Shown here piece after piece: positions 8,598 to 17,727 of a stretch of 64,000 nt of DNA. The notes under the pieces were generated by a model. That model was not told the DNA's origin, searched no databases, and saw nothing but the letters and a program-made list of their open reading frames with translations. A program made the position numbers and the translations under genes. Source of the DNA: Flavobacterium humidisoli (GTDB taxonomy: Bacteria > Bacteroidota > Bacteroidia > Flavobacteriales > Flavobacteriaceae); the NCBI RefSeq assembly GCF_023272795.1, contig NZ_CP096829.1, positions 186,001 through 250,000 of the forward strand, given 5' to 3'. Every line of letters begins with the position of its first letter. The stretch's first letter is position 1.

Positions 8598-9545
8598 TTA
8601 CTCCTTTGAAGCCAAATATCTTTCAGCATCCAAAGCTGCCATACACCCTGTACCCGCAGCCGTAATTGCCTGACGGTATACGTGATCTGCAGCATCACCA
8701 GCTACGAAAATACCCTCTACATTTGTTTTAGATGTACCTGGAGTATTTACAATATAACCAGTTTCGTCAAGGGTGATATAATCTTTAAAAATATCTGTAT
8801 TCGGTTTGTGACCAATTGCCACGAAGAAACCAGTTGCAGGAATTTCGATTGTTTCGCCAGTTGTTTTGTTTAAAGCTTTAATAGCATGCACAACATTGTT
8901 GTCTCCTAAAACTTCAACCGTATCGTGATTCATTAAAATCTCGATATTTTCAGTTTTACGAACACGCTCTTCCATAATTTTAGAAGCTCTAAATTTTTCG
9001 CTTCTAACCAACATTGTTACTTTTTTACAAAGCTTAGATAAATAATGTGCTTCTTCACAAGCAGAATCTCCTGCTCCAACAATAACAACATCTTGGTTTC
9101 TGTAGAAGAATCCGTCACAAACTGCACAAGCAGAAACTCCACCACCCATATTTAAATAGTGCTGTTCTGATGGTAATCCTAAATATTTAGCCGAAGCACC
9201 TGTAGAAATAATTACCGTTTCACAGTGCAATTCGATTGTATCATTAATCCAAACTTTATGAATATCTCCAGAAAAATCAACTTTTGTAGCCCAGCCATCA
9301 CGAATATCAGCACCAAAACGTTTTGCTTGTTCTTGCAACTGAATCATCATTTCAGGTCCCGTAACTCCATCAACATAACCAGGAAAGTTCTCCACCTCAT
9401 TAGTTGTAGTCAACTGACCACCAGGCTGCATTCCTTGATATAGTACTGGATTCATATTAGCTCTAGCCGCATAAATAGCTGCAGTATAACCTGCCGGACC
9501 AGAACCTATAATAAGGCATTTAATTTTTTCGATTGTATTTGACAT
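8598..9545 (-). CDS. trxB: Thioredoxin-disulfide reductase
   Basis: Cytoplasmic flavoenzyme that reduces thioredoxin with NADPH. Start at 9545 (MSNTIEK) is preferred over an upstream in-frame codon because the FAD motif GSGPAGYTAA then falls at residue 14, as usual. 315 residues, normal length. Redox-active CAVC at 140-143, NADPH-binding VGAGDSACEEA near 155, and the C-terminal FAD motif GIFVAGDAAD are all present. A TACATTTG -7 element lies at 9567-9574 on the minus strand. It is monocistronic, divergent from the tRNA. Confidence 0.97.
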   Translation of the reverse strand: MSNTIEKIKCLIIGSGPAGYTAAIYAARANMNPVLYQGMQPGGQLTTTNEVENFPGYVDGVTGPEMMIQLQEQAKRFGADIRDGWATKVDFSGDIHKVWINDTIELHCETVIISTGASAKYLGLPSEQHYLNMGGGVSACAVCDGFFYRNQDVVIVGAGDSACEEAHYLSKLCKKVTMLVRSEKFRASKIMEERVRKTENIEILMNHDTVEVLGDNNVVHAIKALNKTTGETIEIPATGFFVAIGHKPNTDIFKDYITLDETGYIVNTPGTSKTNVEGIFVAGDAADHVYRQAITAAGTGCMAALDAERYLASKE

Positions 9546-9677
9546 AGTAATAGTTTTTTTGAGTTGCAAATGTAAACTTTATTATAAAAAATAACGCCGA
9601 AAATAAATCTGAAATAGCTATGTCCAAATAAGTTTTATTTATTTTCATTTTTTCCTTTTACAAATCAAATTTATTTA

Positions 9678-9685
9678 TATCTTTG
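9678..9685 (+). promoter_or_regulatory. Promoter -7 element for tRNA-Pro
   Basis: TATCTTTG matches the Bacteroidota -7 consensus, 36 bases before the tRNA 5' end. No TTG box is evident at the expected spacing. Confidence 0.5.
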
Positions 9686-9721
9686 CATCCGCTTTCGGGC
9701 ACTACAACAAAATTACATCTT

Positions 9722-9796
9722 CGGGGTGTAGCGTAGCCCGGTTATCGCGCCTGCTTTGGGAGCAGGAGGCCGCAGGTTCGAATCCTGCCACCCCGA
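9722..9796 (+). tRNA. tRNA-Pro (anticodon TGG)
   Basis: Full cloverleaf. The acceptor stem CGGGGTG (9722-9728) pairs with CACCCCG (9789-9795). The anticodon stem CCTGC/GCAGG encloses loop TTTGGGA, giving anticodon TGG. The T arm is GCAGG-TTCGAAT-CCTGC. Discriminator A is at 9796; CCA is not encoded. A terminator follows directly. Confidence 0.97.
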
Positions 9797-9797
9797 C

Positions 9798-9827
9798 AAA
9801 AGCCGAACAGAAATGTTCGGCTTTTTT
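9798..9827 (+). terminator. Terminator of tRNA-Pro
   Basis: AAAAGCCGAACA-gaaa-TGTTCGGCTTTTTT: an 11-bp stem with T-run immediately after the tRNA. Confidence 0.9.
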
Positions 9828-9881
9828 GTTTTTGCATAATTTCAAATTATAAAGTTGAACAGAATTACCACATTTTAGGAC

Positions 9882-9955
9882 ATAGCCTGCGGTTTCAATC
9901 GTGGGAACGCAACATGATAATTAAATGCTTCTCCGCGGTTGAAACCGCGGGCTAT
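9882..9955. repeat. GC-richer inverted repeat (TAGCCYGCGGTTTCAA family)
   Basis: Arms at 9882-9901 (ATAGCCTGCGGTTTCAATCG) and 9936-9955 (CGGTTGAAACCGCGGGCTAT) match at 18 of 20 paired positions. The GC content is far above the surrounding intergenic DNA. No ORF lies inside. It looks like a REP/MITE-like dispersed element inserted behind the tRNA. Confidence 0.65.
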
Positions 9956-10024
9956 ATTTAAAAAACAAACCTCTGAAAATCGATTGATTTTCAGAGGTTT
10001 TAATTTCAAAATATTTTTTTTCGT

Positions 10025-12208
10025 TTATTTCTCCATACTAATGTAAGCAGGGTAAGATTCGCGATTAGGCAAAGTAAATTCCTCATCATAAGGCTGTGTA
10101 CCTTTATCATTATTATATGATGCCACTCGTTTTACACCAGTTGCTGTACTTCCTCCTGTACCATTTATAACATTTTGAATATTTCCTGAACCTGCAAAAC
10201 GCGTGATACACATTTTTTCCAATTTTACATTCGGACTGTTCGGTGCTTCAAAGCCATTTTTCTTATTTACATTACCGTCTGTTCCCGTAAAAACAGCATA
10301 AGAACCCATTCCTATAGTATGATGCTCTTTTACCTTATTAGCCACTTTGAATGCTGCATAACCATCAACTCTACCTCCCTGACTGCTCCAGCTTGCTTGA
10401 TTTGGCGCATCATATGGCGGTTCGTTTTGAAAGAAAAAAGTTCTACCGCGTTCTCCTAGCCATAAAACCTCATATTCCTGATAATGTTCAACAAACAATG
10501 CATATAGCGTAACATCATTCCCCTTAACAATAAGTCCGTTTTTACATCTGTCTCTTTGCCAGCGTGCATTGCCACCTTTCTGCGAACCGTGATCGGCACG
10601 CCACAACCAGAAATGATCCCCCACAACATTATTACTATTGATCTGCATAGAAGCTTGAATTTGAATATTATTTGACTGAACCCCGCCCACTCGGCAAGTA
10701 ATGTCGCTAAGTAAGATTGGATCTGCACTATGATCTGCATTTGCTCCTTCATTACCAACTCTAACTTGATACGTCGTACTATTCAATGAATCCATTAAAA
10801 GCCCAGCAATAATAATTCCGTCTTTATCATCGGCATAAATACATCCCCAACTATTTTTTTCTGTTGGCTCTAGCGTTACAGAAGCAATACCAGCTCCCAG
10901 AAGTATGGCATCTTTTCTGTTTACCTGAATCGGAGCATTTAATGCATAATGACCTGGAGTGAAAAAAATATTCTTACCTGCTTTTAGCGCAGCATTAATT
11001 TCTTTATCGGTATCTCCTTCTTTAGCAACGTACCAGTTTGTAATCAAATCTTGAATTTCACCTTTTCCTATATCTGTAGCAGACCATGAAACTCCAACTC
11101 TATCCTTTTGCCATGCTGGTACAAAAACTTTATATTCTCCGTCATTATCAATAAAAAGAAAAGGTTTTTCTCGTATAATAGGCGTTGTCGAAATTGGAGA
11201 ATTACTATCATCTGCTTTTGGAGGATTTACACATCCTTGCCAAACCATATTATATGAACCACCCATCGTTCCTGAACCAGAAGGAAAAACAGTATTTCTA
11301 GTATACCATTGTTGCTGTCCACCCCAGTTCGGTCTTGCAGATGTGTAATGAGTATCGGCAATAAAACCACCACTGCCCCAAAAGTTAGTATCTCCAATAT
11401 CCGAAATATACTTTGAAGTACTTTCAATTAGTAATCTTCGTGCGCTAGTTGACTGAGAAACGGTCCATGAAAAATCACGCATTACTTCTACATTTTCAAC
11501 AGAACGCCAAAATGTACAAGTCGCATTTGCACCGCCAGAAAGATGGGGTCTTGTAAATATTGCTCCCAATTTAACGTCTGAAGGCAATTTTCCTAAACCT
11601 CCAATATGAGAATAAAACCCTAATTCTATAGCATTAGATGTTGCAGACGATGCAGAACCCGATCCGCCAACATCGTAGGTTTGTTCATTCACATTTGGTT
11701 TAAAATAATAAGCCTGGCGTTTTGTTGTCCACTCTCCATTGGCACCTCCTAAACCAATACTGCTAAACTGTGCATTAATTTCATTTCGGGCTGTTTCAGC
11801 TTTTTCATGCTTTCTATCATAGAAATACATATTATCTCCAAAAATCTGATTTTCGACTGAAATTATAATAGTAACATCATTTCGAGTAACTTTATAATAA
11901 TTCTCATATTTATCTTTATTAGGTTTATTATCGGTAAATGTCAATTTAGAAGTTGATCCTACTGAAACAAAATCAGATGCTAAACGGCTGCCCCCTCTAG
12001 TAATTATATAATTTCCAGAAGAACCAAAAGCTGACCATGATAATGTAATACTATGTTTCTTTTTGCTGTAAACGATTTTGCGTTCAATTTTTTTATTTCC
12101 TTCTATTTTTTCGTTATTCGAAAACGAAGAAGTAAAACTGCATAAAAGCAGCATAAATGCAAATGCTGTAAATAATGAAATTGCTTTTTTACTCATAAGA
12201 ATGTTCAT
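10025..12208 (-). CDS. Large secreted beta-helix (pectin-lyase-fold) protein
   Basis: 727 residues (ATG at 12208; a second ATG at 12196 gives the same signal peptide). After the leader, residues about 50-115 look like a fibronectin-III-type domain (ITLSWSAFGSSGNYIITRGG...NYYKVTRND). The middle contains the motifs ADTHYTSARPNWGGQQQWYTRN and REKPFLFIDNDGEYKVFVPA. The C-terminal half has right-handed beta-helix rungs (KNIFFTPGHYALNAPIQVNRKDAILLG onward). I associate these motifs with a family often mislabelled as adenylyl cyclase or coagulation-factor-type proteins and distantly like GH55 glucanases. No cyclase domain is visible. A glycan target is likely but unproven. It is monocistronic, with no sugar-uptake genes nearby. 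Confidence 0.7.
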   Translation of the reverse strand: MNILMSKKAISLFTAFAFMLLLCSFTSSFSNNEKIEGNKKIERKIVYSKKKHSITLSWSAFGSSGNYIITRGGSRLASDFVSVGSTSKLTFTDNKPNKDKYENYYKVTRNDVTIIISVENQIFGDNMYFYDRKHEKAETARNEINAQFSSIGLGGANGEWTTKRQAYYFKPNVNEQTYDVGGSGSASSATSNAIELGFYSHIGGLGKLPSDVKLGAIFTRPHLSGGANATCTFWRSVENVEVMRDFSWTVSQSTSARRLLIESTSKYISDIGDTNFWGSGGFIADTHYTSARPNWGGQQQWYTRNTVFPSGSGTMGGSYNMVWQGCVNPPKADDSNSPISTTPIIREKPFLFIDNDGEYKVFVPAWQKDRVGVSWSATDIGKGEIQDLITNWYVAKEGDTDKEINAALKAGKNIFFTPGHYALNAPIQVNRKDAILLGAGIASVTLEPTEKNSWGCIYADDKDGIIIAGLLMDSLNSTTYQVRVGNEGANADHSADPILLSDITCRVGGVQSNNIQIQASMQINSNNVVGDHFWLWRADHGSQKGGNARWQRDRCKNGLIVKGNDVTLYALFVEHYQEYEVLWLGERGRTFFFQNEPPYDAPNQASWSSQGGRVDGYAAFKVANKVKEHHTIGMGSYAVFTGTDGNVNKKNGFEAPNSPNVKLEKMCITRFAGSGNIQNVINGTGGSTATGVKRVASYNNDKGTQPYDEEFTLPNRESYPAYISMEK

Positions 12209-12423
12209 TTTGTGGTTTGATAGATTGTAATAATTGTAATTTTAAGAAAGCCCAAAATAGCAATAATCTCCAACCTTCGAGTCCGTTTTTGGACTCAATT
12301 TTCTTATCAAAAACACTACAAAATTTCGAAATTTATCTTTTTATAACATAAATATGACCTTTCCAGCCCATTTGTTTTTCTTTAATAGCTTTTTTTTGCC
12401 CGCTAATAGAAAAAGAAAACAAA

Positions 12424-12828
12424 ATGAAAAAGATTCTATTATTTATTGCTTTAGTTTTTTCAACTGTCATAATCGCACAAGAAAAAAACATCATTTCTAT
12501 AGATTCCTGTTCATTAGCTAGAGAAAGTGTGCTATACAAGAAAAATGCCCATGCTTCTTATTATCACGATAAATTTAATGGAAGAAAAACAGCGAGTGGA
12601 AAAAGATTCAATAATAATGAGCTTACTGCTGCGCATAAAAAATTCCCTTTTGGCACAATACTAAAAATAACAAACGAGGAAAACAATAAATTCACGATCG
12701 TAGAAATTACGGATCGAGGACCTTTTGTTAATGGAAGAGAAATTGATCTAAGCAAAAGAGCTTTTATGGATATTGCATCTAATAAAAAAAGTGGCTTAGT
12801 TTATGTCACTATCGAGATTTTAAAATAA
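12424..12828 (+). CDS. RlpA-like double-psi beta-barrel protein
   Basis: 134 residues. Signal peptide (MKKILLFIALVFSTVIIAQ), then an RlpA-type barrel: HASYYHDKFNGRKTASGKRF, ELTAAHKKFPFGTILKI, VEITDRGPFVNGREIDLSKRAF. The central ITDRGP Asp corresponds to the catalytic Asp of lytic RlpA proteins. No lipobox and no SPOR domain, so it is shorter than E. coli RlpA and probably a free periplasmic form acting on cell wall. It is transcribed toward parA but separated from it by 219 bases in which I see no supported feature. Confidence 0.85.
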   Translation: MKKILLFIALVFSTVIIAQEKNIISIDSCSLARESVLYKKNAHASYYHDKFNGRKTASGKRFNNNELTAAHKKFPFGTILKITNEENNKFTIVEITDRGPFVNGREIDLSKRAFMDIASNKKSGLVYVTIEILK

Positions 12829-13047
12829 AAAGTTTTTCACACAACAAAATTAGATTCTTGTCTTTTTGAGGTAAGAACATCACTAAATTGTCCCAAAAAC
12901 TTATTAAAAATTTTATTCATAACTAAAATTATTTTGTATCAAACACCCATGAAACCCCGATTAGGCAGACTTTCACAAATGTTAACAAAATAGATTTTCA
13001 GAAACCATAAATAATTGTATTTTTACGGTTCAAAATTCAGAAAATAA

Positions 13048-13815
13048 ATGGGCAAAATCATTGCTATTGCTAATCAAAAAGGAGGCGTTGGAAAGACTAC
13101 TACATCAGTAAATCTTGCTGCCTCATTAGGTGTTTTAGAGAAAAAAGTATTATTAATCGACGCTGATCCACAGGCCAATGCTACATCTGGTCTTGGAATT
13201 GACGTAGAAACAGTTGAAACCGGAACTTACCAAATACTTGAACATACTGTAACACCAAAAGAAGCCGTTTTAAAATGTACAGCTCCAAACGTAGATGTGA
13301 TACCTGCTCACATTGACCTTGTTGCTATCGAAATTGAATTGGTTGACAAAGAAAACCGTGAATACATGCTTAAAAAAGCATTGGAAGAAGCAAAAGAAGA
13401 ATATGATTATATCATTATCGACTGTGCACCTTCTTTAGGTTTGTTAACCTTGAATGCTTTAACAGCAGCAGATTCTGTAGTTATTCCTATTCAATGTGAA
13501 TATTTTGCACTTGAAGGATTAGGAAAATTATTGAACACTATTAAGAGTATTCAAAAAATCCACAACCCAGATCTTGACATTGAAGGTCTATTACTAACAA
13601 TGTACGATTCAAGATTACGTTTATCAAATCAGGTTGTAGAAGAAGTTCAAAAACACTTTAACGATATGGTTTTTGATACTGTAATTCAGCGAAATGTAAA
13701 ACTAAGTGAGGCTCCAAGTTTTGGAGAAAGTATCATTAATTATGATGCAACAAGCAAAGGTGCCGTAAACTATATTCATTTAGCACAAGAAATTATAAAG
13801 AAAAACAGTAAATAG
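13048..13815 (+). CDS. parA: Chromosome partitioning ATPase ParA (Soj)
   Basis: 255 residues, no extra N-terminal DNA-binding domain, so chromosomal ParA/Soj type. The deviant Walker A is KGGVGKTTTSVNLA near residue 10, followed by LLIDADPQANAT and YDYIIIDCAPSLG (Walker B), all canonical. It pairs with ParB five bases downstream for origin segregation. No obvious 16-bp parS palindrome is seen in this window. Confidence 0.96.
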   Translation: MGKIIAIANQKGGVGKTTTSVNLAASLGVLEKKVLLIDADPQANATSGLGIDVETVETGTYQILEHTVTPKEAVLKCTAPNVDVIPAHIDLVAIEIELVDKENREYMLKKALEEAKEEYDYIIIDCAPSLGLLTLNALTAADSVVIPIQCEYFALEGLGKLLNTIKSIQKIHNPDLDIEGLLLTMYDSRLRLSNQVVEEVQKHFNDMVFDTVIQRNVKLSEAPSFGESIINYDATSKGAVNYIHLAQEIIKKNSK

Positions 13816-13820
13816 TTTTT

Positions 13821-14723
13821 ATGACAAAAGTAATTAAAAAACAAGCCTTAGGAAGAGGATTATCTGCATTATTAAAAGATCCGGAAAACGACATCAAATC
13901 AGTAGAAGACAAAAATGCTGACAAAGTTGTTGGAAATATCATTGAGCTTGAAATAAGTGCGATTGAAATAAATCCATTTCAGCCTAGAAGCAATTTTAAT
14001 GAAGAATCATTACGTGAATTAGCCACTTCTATTAAAGAATTGGGTGTAATTCAACCTATTACTGTTCGTAAATTAGATTTTAATAAATACCAGTTAATCT
14101 CTGGAGAACGTCGTCTTCGTGCGTCTAAATTAGTAGGCTTAACTCATGTTCCTGCTTATATCCGTATTGCAAATGACAACGAATCATTGGTTATGGCTTT
14201 GGTTGAAAACATCCAACGTCATGATTTAGATCCAATTGAGATTGCTTTATCATACCAACGTTTAATCGACGAAATTCAATTAACTCAAGAACAAATGAGT
14301 GAAAGAGTGGGGAAAAAACGTTCGACAATTGCCAACTATTTGCGTCTTTTAAAATTAGATCCGATTATCCAAACCGGTATTCGTGACGGTTTTATCAGTA
14401 TGGGACACGGTAGAGCAATTATCAACATTGAAGATTTAGACGTTCAAACCGATATCTATCAAAAAATTGTTAGCCAAAATTTATCAGTTCGCGAAACAGA
14501 AGCTTTAGTTAAAAATTACCACGAAGGTTTACAGCCAAAAGCGGATGGAAAGCCAAAAGCGGATGCTGCATTCGTAGTTAGAGAAACTCAAAAAAACTCT
14601 TTCAACGATTATTTTGGTTCAAAAGTTGATATAAAAGTCGCTGGTAACGGAAAAGGAAAAATTACAATTCCATTTAATTCTGAAGCTGACTTTAATAGAA
14701 TTATGAAATTAATAAACGGATAG
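13821..14723 (+). CDS. parB: Chromosome partitioning protein ParB (Spo0J)
   Basis: 300 residues. N-terminal ALGRGLSALL is the classic ParA-interacting start. The ParB/Srx CTPase core has INPFQPRSNF, LISGERRLRASKL and VENIQRHDLDPIEIALSYQ (the GERR box included). The HTH follows (QMSERVGKKRSTIANYLRLLKL). The C-terminal region is a short dimerisation segment. The stop overlaps the next gene's GTG by one base. Confidence 0.96.
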   Translation: MTKVIKKQALGRGLSALLKDPENDIKSVEDKNADKVVGNIIELEISAIEINPFQPRSNFNEESLRELATSIKELGVIQPITVRKLDFNKYQLISGERRLRASKLVGLTHVPAYIRIANDNESLVMALVENIQRHDLDPIEIALSYQRLIDEIQLTQEQMSERVGKKRSTIANYLRLLKLDPIIQTGIRDGFISMGHGRAIINIEDLDVQTDIYQKIVSQNLSVRETEALVKNYHEGLQPKADGKPKADAAFVVRETQKNSFNDYFGSKVDIKVAGNGKGKITIPFNSEADFNRIMKLING

Positions 14724-15283
14724 TGAATAAAATTGTCCCCATTGGCCTATTGTTCTTTCTAACAGGAACCGTTTCTCTTTTTGCCCAGGTAAAAAAAGAC
14801 ACGGTTTTGGTCGTAAAAGACACCACATCATTAGAAGAAATAGACCCGCTTACACCAGCAAAAGCAGCTTTTTACTCTGCAGTTTTACCTGGTTTAGGTC
14901 AAGCATACAACAAAAAATACTGGAAAATTCCATTGGTTTACGGAGCAATCGGAACAAGTTTGTATTTCTACATAGACAACAATAAAAAATACCATGATTA
15001 TCGTGACGCCTACAAACGAAGATTAGAAGGCTATAACGATGATAATTACAAATATCTGGATGATAGCCGACTTATTGCTGGACAAAAATTCTATCAAAGA
15101 AATAGAGATTTATCTGCTTTATTCGTTGTCGGATTCTATGTTTTAAACATAATCGATGCCAATGTTGACGCCGCATTGATACAATTTAACGTAAACGAAA
15201 GACTTTCAATGCGTCCAGAAATTTATCCTGCCGATGTAACATTCAAACCAAACGTTGGTCTAACTTTTAATTATAAGTTTTAA
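14723..15283 (+). CDS. DUF5683 membrane-associated protein
   Basis: 186 residues with GTG start overlapping the parB stop by one base. Signal peptide (LLFFLTGTVSLFAQ), then the DUF5683 signature: PAKAAFYSAVLPGLGQAYN, KYWKIPLVYGAIGTSLYFY, and LSALFVVGFYVLNIIDANVDA. Probably two or three membrane segments. This gene is regularly found between parB and dapB in Flavobacteriia; its role is unknown. The tight coupling implies translation with parAB. Confidence 0.85.
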   Translation: MNKIVPIGLLFFLTGTVSLFAQVKKDTVLVVKDTTSLEEIDPLTPAKAAFYSAVLPGLGQAYNKKYWKIPLVYGAIGTSLYFYIDNNKKYHDYRDAYKRRLEGYNDDNYKYLDDSRLIAGQKFYQRNRDLSALFVVGFYVLNIIDANVDAALIQFNVNERLSMRPEIYPADVTFKPNVGLTFNYKF

Positions 15284-15323
15284 TAGATTAAATTCTATAT
15301 AAAAAATCAAAAAACAAATCATA

Positions 15324-16025
15324 ATGAAAATTGCGCTTTTAGGATACGGAAAAATGGGTAAAGTAATCGAAAGAATTGCTTTAGAACGAGGTCATGAAAT
15401 AGTTTTAAGGAAAGATGAATTTAACACCTATGACGGCCTTTCAACAGCCGATGTTGCCATCGATTTCAGTGTTCCATCAGCTGCAGTGAGCAACATTTCT
15501 GCATCTTTTAACGCTAATGTTCCTGTGGTATCAGGAACTACTGGATGGCTAGAACATTATGACGAAATGATTGCACTTTGCAATGAGAAAAAAGGAGGAT
15601 TTATTTCAAGTTCGAACTTCAGCTTGGGAGTAAATATTTTCTTCGGACTAAATGAATATTTAGCTAAAATCATGAAGCAATTCGATTCTTATAAAGTTTC
15701 GATGGAAGAAATTCACCATATCCACAAACTTGATGCTCCAAGCGGAACAGCTATTTCTTTAGCTCAAGGCGTTATCCAAAACAGCGATTATGCAAATTGG
15801 ACTATGGATGAAGCACAAGCAAACGAAATTCATATTGAAGCAAAAAGAATTGGAGAAGTACCTGGAACACATACTGTAAATTACGATTCTGCTATTGACA
15901 GTATCGAAATTAAACATACTGCTCATAACCGCGAAGGTTTTGCCCTTGGTGCTGTTGTTGCAGCAGAATGGCTAGCAGGAAAACAGGGAATTTTCTCTAT
16001 GAAAGACGTACTAAACTTACAATAA
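15324..16025 (+). CDS. dapB: 4-hydroxy-tetrahydrodipicolinate reductase
   Basis: Lysine/diaminopimelate pathway, NAD(P)H-dependent. 233 residues, on the short side and typical for Bacteroidota. NAD-binding GYGKMGKVIE at the N-terminus, VSGTTGW, SSNFSLGVN, and the catalytic signature MEEIHHIHKLDAPSGTA with the His-His pair and substrate-binding Lys. The C-terminal HTAHNREGFALGAV is canonical. It supplies meso-DAP for peptidoglycan. Confidence 0.96.
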   Translation: MKIALLGYGKMGKVIERIALERGHEIVLRKDEFNTYDGLSTADVAIDFSVPSAAVSNISASFNANVPVVSGTTGWLEHYDEMIALCNEKKGGFISSSNFSLGVNIFFGLNEYLAKIMKQFDSYKVSMEEIHHIHKLDAPSGTAISLAQGVIQNSDYANWTMDEAQANEIHIEAKRIGEVPGTHTVNYDSAIDSIEIKHTAHNREGFALGAVVAAEWLAGKQGIFSMKDVLNLQ

Positions 16026-16081
16026 TTGACCAAAATTCAGGATTATTAAAAACTTGAATTTGAAACTTAAAATACAATATT

Positions 16082-17635
16082 ATGACACTTTACTCTTGGT
16101 TCGTATTTTTCTTAGCCGTTCAAATTATTCATTTTCTTGGAACATGGAAATTGTATCAGGCAGCAGGAAGAAAAAGCTGGGAAGCAGCAATTCCGGTATA
16201 CAATTCTATCGTTTTAATGAAGATTATCGGACGTCCAACGTGGTGGACATTACTGCTTTTTATTCCAATTATCAACTTGATTATGTTTCCAGTTGTATGG
16301 GTAGAAACCTTAAGAACTTTTAATAAAAGATCTGCTTTAGACACTTTTTTAGGACTTTTTACATTAGGCTTCTACATCTATTACGTAAACTATACTCAGA
16401 AATTAGAGTATCGTAAAGACAGAAGTTTAACTCCAGAAAACAAAACAGCAGACACTGTCAGCTCATTATTATTTGCCATTATAGTAGCAACTTTAGTTCA
16501 TACTTATGTTGTACAGCCTTACACAATTCCAACATCATCTTTAGAAAAATCTTTATTGATTGGTGATTTCTTATTTGTAAGCAAATTAAACTACGGCCCT
16601 AGAGTTCCAATGACGACTGTTGCATTACCAATGGTTCATGACTCTATTCCTTTAACTAAAAGCAAATCATATTTAAGCTGGCCACAATTACCTTATTTTA
16701 GATTACCAGCTATTCAGAAAATAAACCGATGCGACATTGTCGTCTTCAACTGGCCCGTCGATACAGTTCACTATTTCTTTGAACCAAAAGGAAGACCGGG
16801 TGTTATCAAGCCAATTGATAAAAAATCAAACTATGTAAAAAGATGTGTTGGTATTCCTGGAGACAGCTTATCAATAAAAGACGGCTATGTTTTTATTAAC
16901 GGGAAAAAGCTAGTTTTACCTGAAAGAGCAAAACCTCAGTACTCATACGCTGTAGCATTAGACGGAAAAACATCTATTGACTTTGAAACCATTTTCAAAG
17001 AATTAGATATTACTGATCCAGCAGGTTTTAGAACTGAAAAAAGAGATACTCTTTATTTAGGTGCATTAACAGAAGCTGGAGCAGAAAGATTTAAACACAC
17101 TCCAGGAGTTACTGCTGTAATTAGAAAAGTTGACACAGGAGACAACAACGACATTTTCCCTCACATCAACAAATGGAACCAAGACAACATGGGACCTATT
17201 TACATTCCTGAAGCCGGAAAAACAGTTGCTCTAACAAATGAGTCTCTTCCTTTCTATAAAGAGATTATCACCAATTACGAAGGAAATACATTAGAATTGC
17301 AAGGTTCAAAATTCATAATCAACGGAAAACCTGCAACAACATACACCTTCAAACAAAACTATTACTGGATGATGGGAGACAACCGTCACAACTCTGAAGA
17401 TAGCCGTTACTGGGGTTATGTTCCCGAAAATCATATTGTAGGAAAACCAGTTTTCATTTGGATGAGCTGGGATACTAACGGAAAAGGCATCAATAAAGTT
17501 CGCTGGAACCGAGTATTTACAACTGTAGATGGTGAAGGTCAACCGCAATCTTACTTCAAATACTTCTTAATTCTTCTAGCTATCTATTTTGTAGGAGATT
17601 TTATTTGGAAAAAAAGAAGAGAAAATAAAGCATAA
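16082..17635 (+). CDS. lepB: Signal peptidase I with DUF5684-like N-terminal membrane domain
   Basis: 517 residues, much longer than E. coli LepB (324). Residues 1-120 are an added multi-span domain (AAGRKSWEAAIPVYN...IGRPTWWTLLLFIPI) resembling DUF5684. The peptidase starts near 130: YTIPTSSLEKSLL carries the catalytic Ser (153), YVKRCVGIPGD the Lys (253), and GDNRHNSEDSRYWGYVP is box E. Between boxes D and E is an insert of about 110 residues. A last membrane helix near the C-terminus ends at KKRRENKA. It cleaves Sec signal peptides. Follows dapB in the core operon. Confidence 0.93.
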   Translation: MTLYSWFVFFLAVQIIHFLGTWKLYQAAGRKSWEAAIPVYNSIVLMKIIGRPTWWTLLLFIPIINLIMFPVVWVETLRTFNKRSALDTFLGLFTLGFYIYYVNYTQKLEYRKDRSLTPENKTADTVSSLLFAIIVATLVHTYVVQPYTIPTSSLEKSLLIGDFLFVSKLNYGPRVPMTTVALPMVHDSIPLTKSKSYLSWPQLPYFRLPAIQKINRCDIVVFNWPVDTVHYFFEPKGRPGVIKPIDKKSNYVKRCVGIPGDSLSIKDGYVFINGKKLVLPERAKPQYSYAVALDGKTSIDFETIFKELDITDPAGFRTEKRDTLYLGALTEAGAERFKHTPGVTAVIRKVDTGDNNDIFPHINKWNQDNMGPIYIPEAGKTVALTNESLPFYKEIITNYEGNTLELQGSKFIINGKPATTYTFKQNYYWMMGDNRHNSEDSRYWGYVPENHIVGKPVFIWMSWDTNGKGINKVRWNRVFTTVDGEGQPQSYFKYFLILLAIYFVGDFIWKKRRENKA

Positions 17636-17658
17636 TTAAAAAAAAGTTATTTTTGTGT

Positions 17659-17700
17659 CAGGTTTCAAGTTTCACGTTTTTTACGTCAACTTGAAACCTG
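17659..17700. repeat. Inverted repeat, AACTTGAAACCTG family
   Basis: Perfect 13-bp arms CAGGTTTCAAGTT (17659-17671) and AACTTGAAACCTG (17688-17700) around a 16-base loop. Related GAAACTT/AAGTTT words occur at 8564-8602, 16050-16070 and 55525-55637. It lies between lepB and the WbqC gene; an mRNA hairpin here could separate their expression. Confidence 0.6.
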
Positions 17701-17727
17701 AAACTTTTAAACTTGAAACAAAACGAA

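Noticed and set aside
12279..12296. Hairpin GAGTCC-gttttt-GGACTC in the gap before the beta-helix gene
   Set aside because: Short, no clear T-run for either strand and located between divergent genes; not called as a terminator or attenuator.
12333..12539. Open frame on the minus strand over the rlpA-like start
   Set aside because: Overlaps the signal peptide of the RlpA gene in antisense and has no supporting signals.
13048..14723. parS site near parAB
   Set aside because: No 16-bp TGTTYCACGTGRAACA-like palindrome found in or around the genes.
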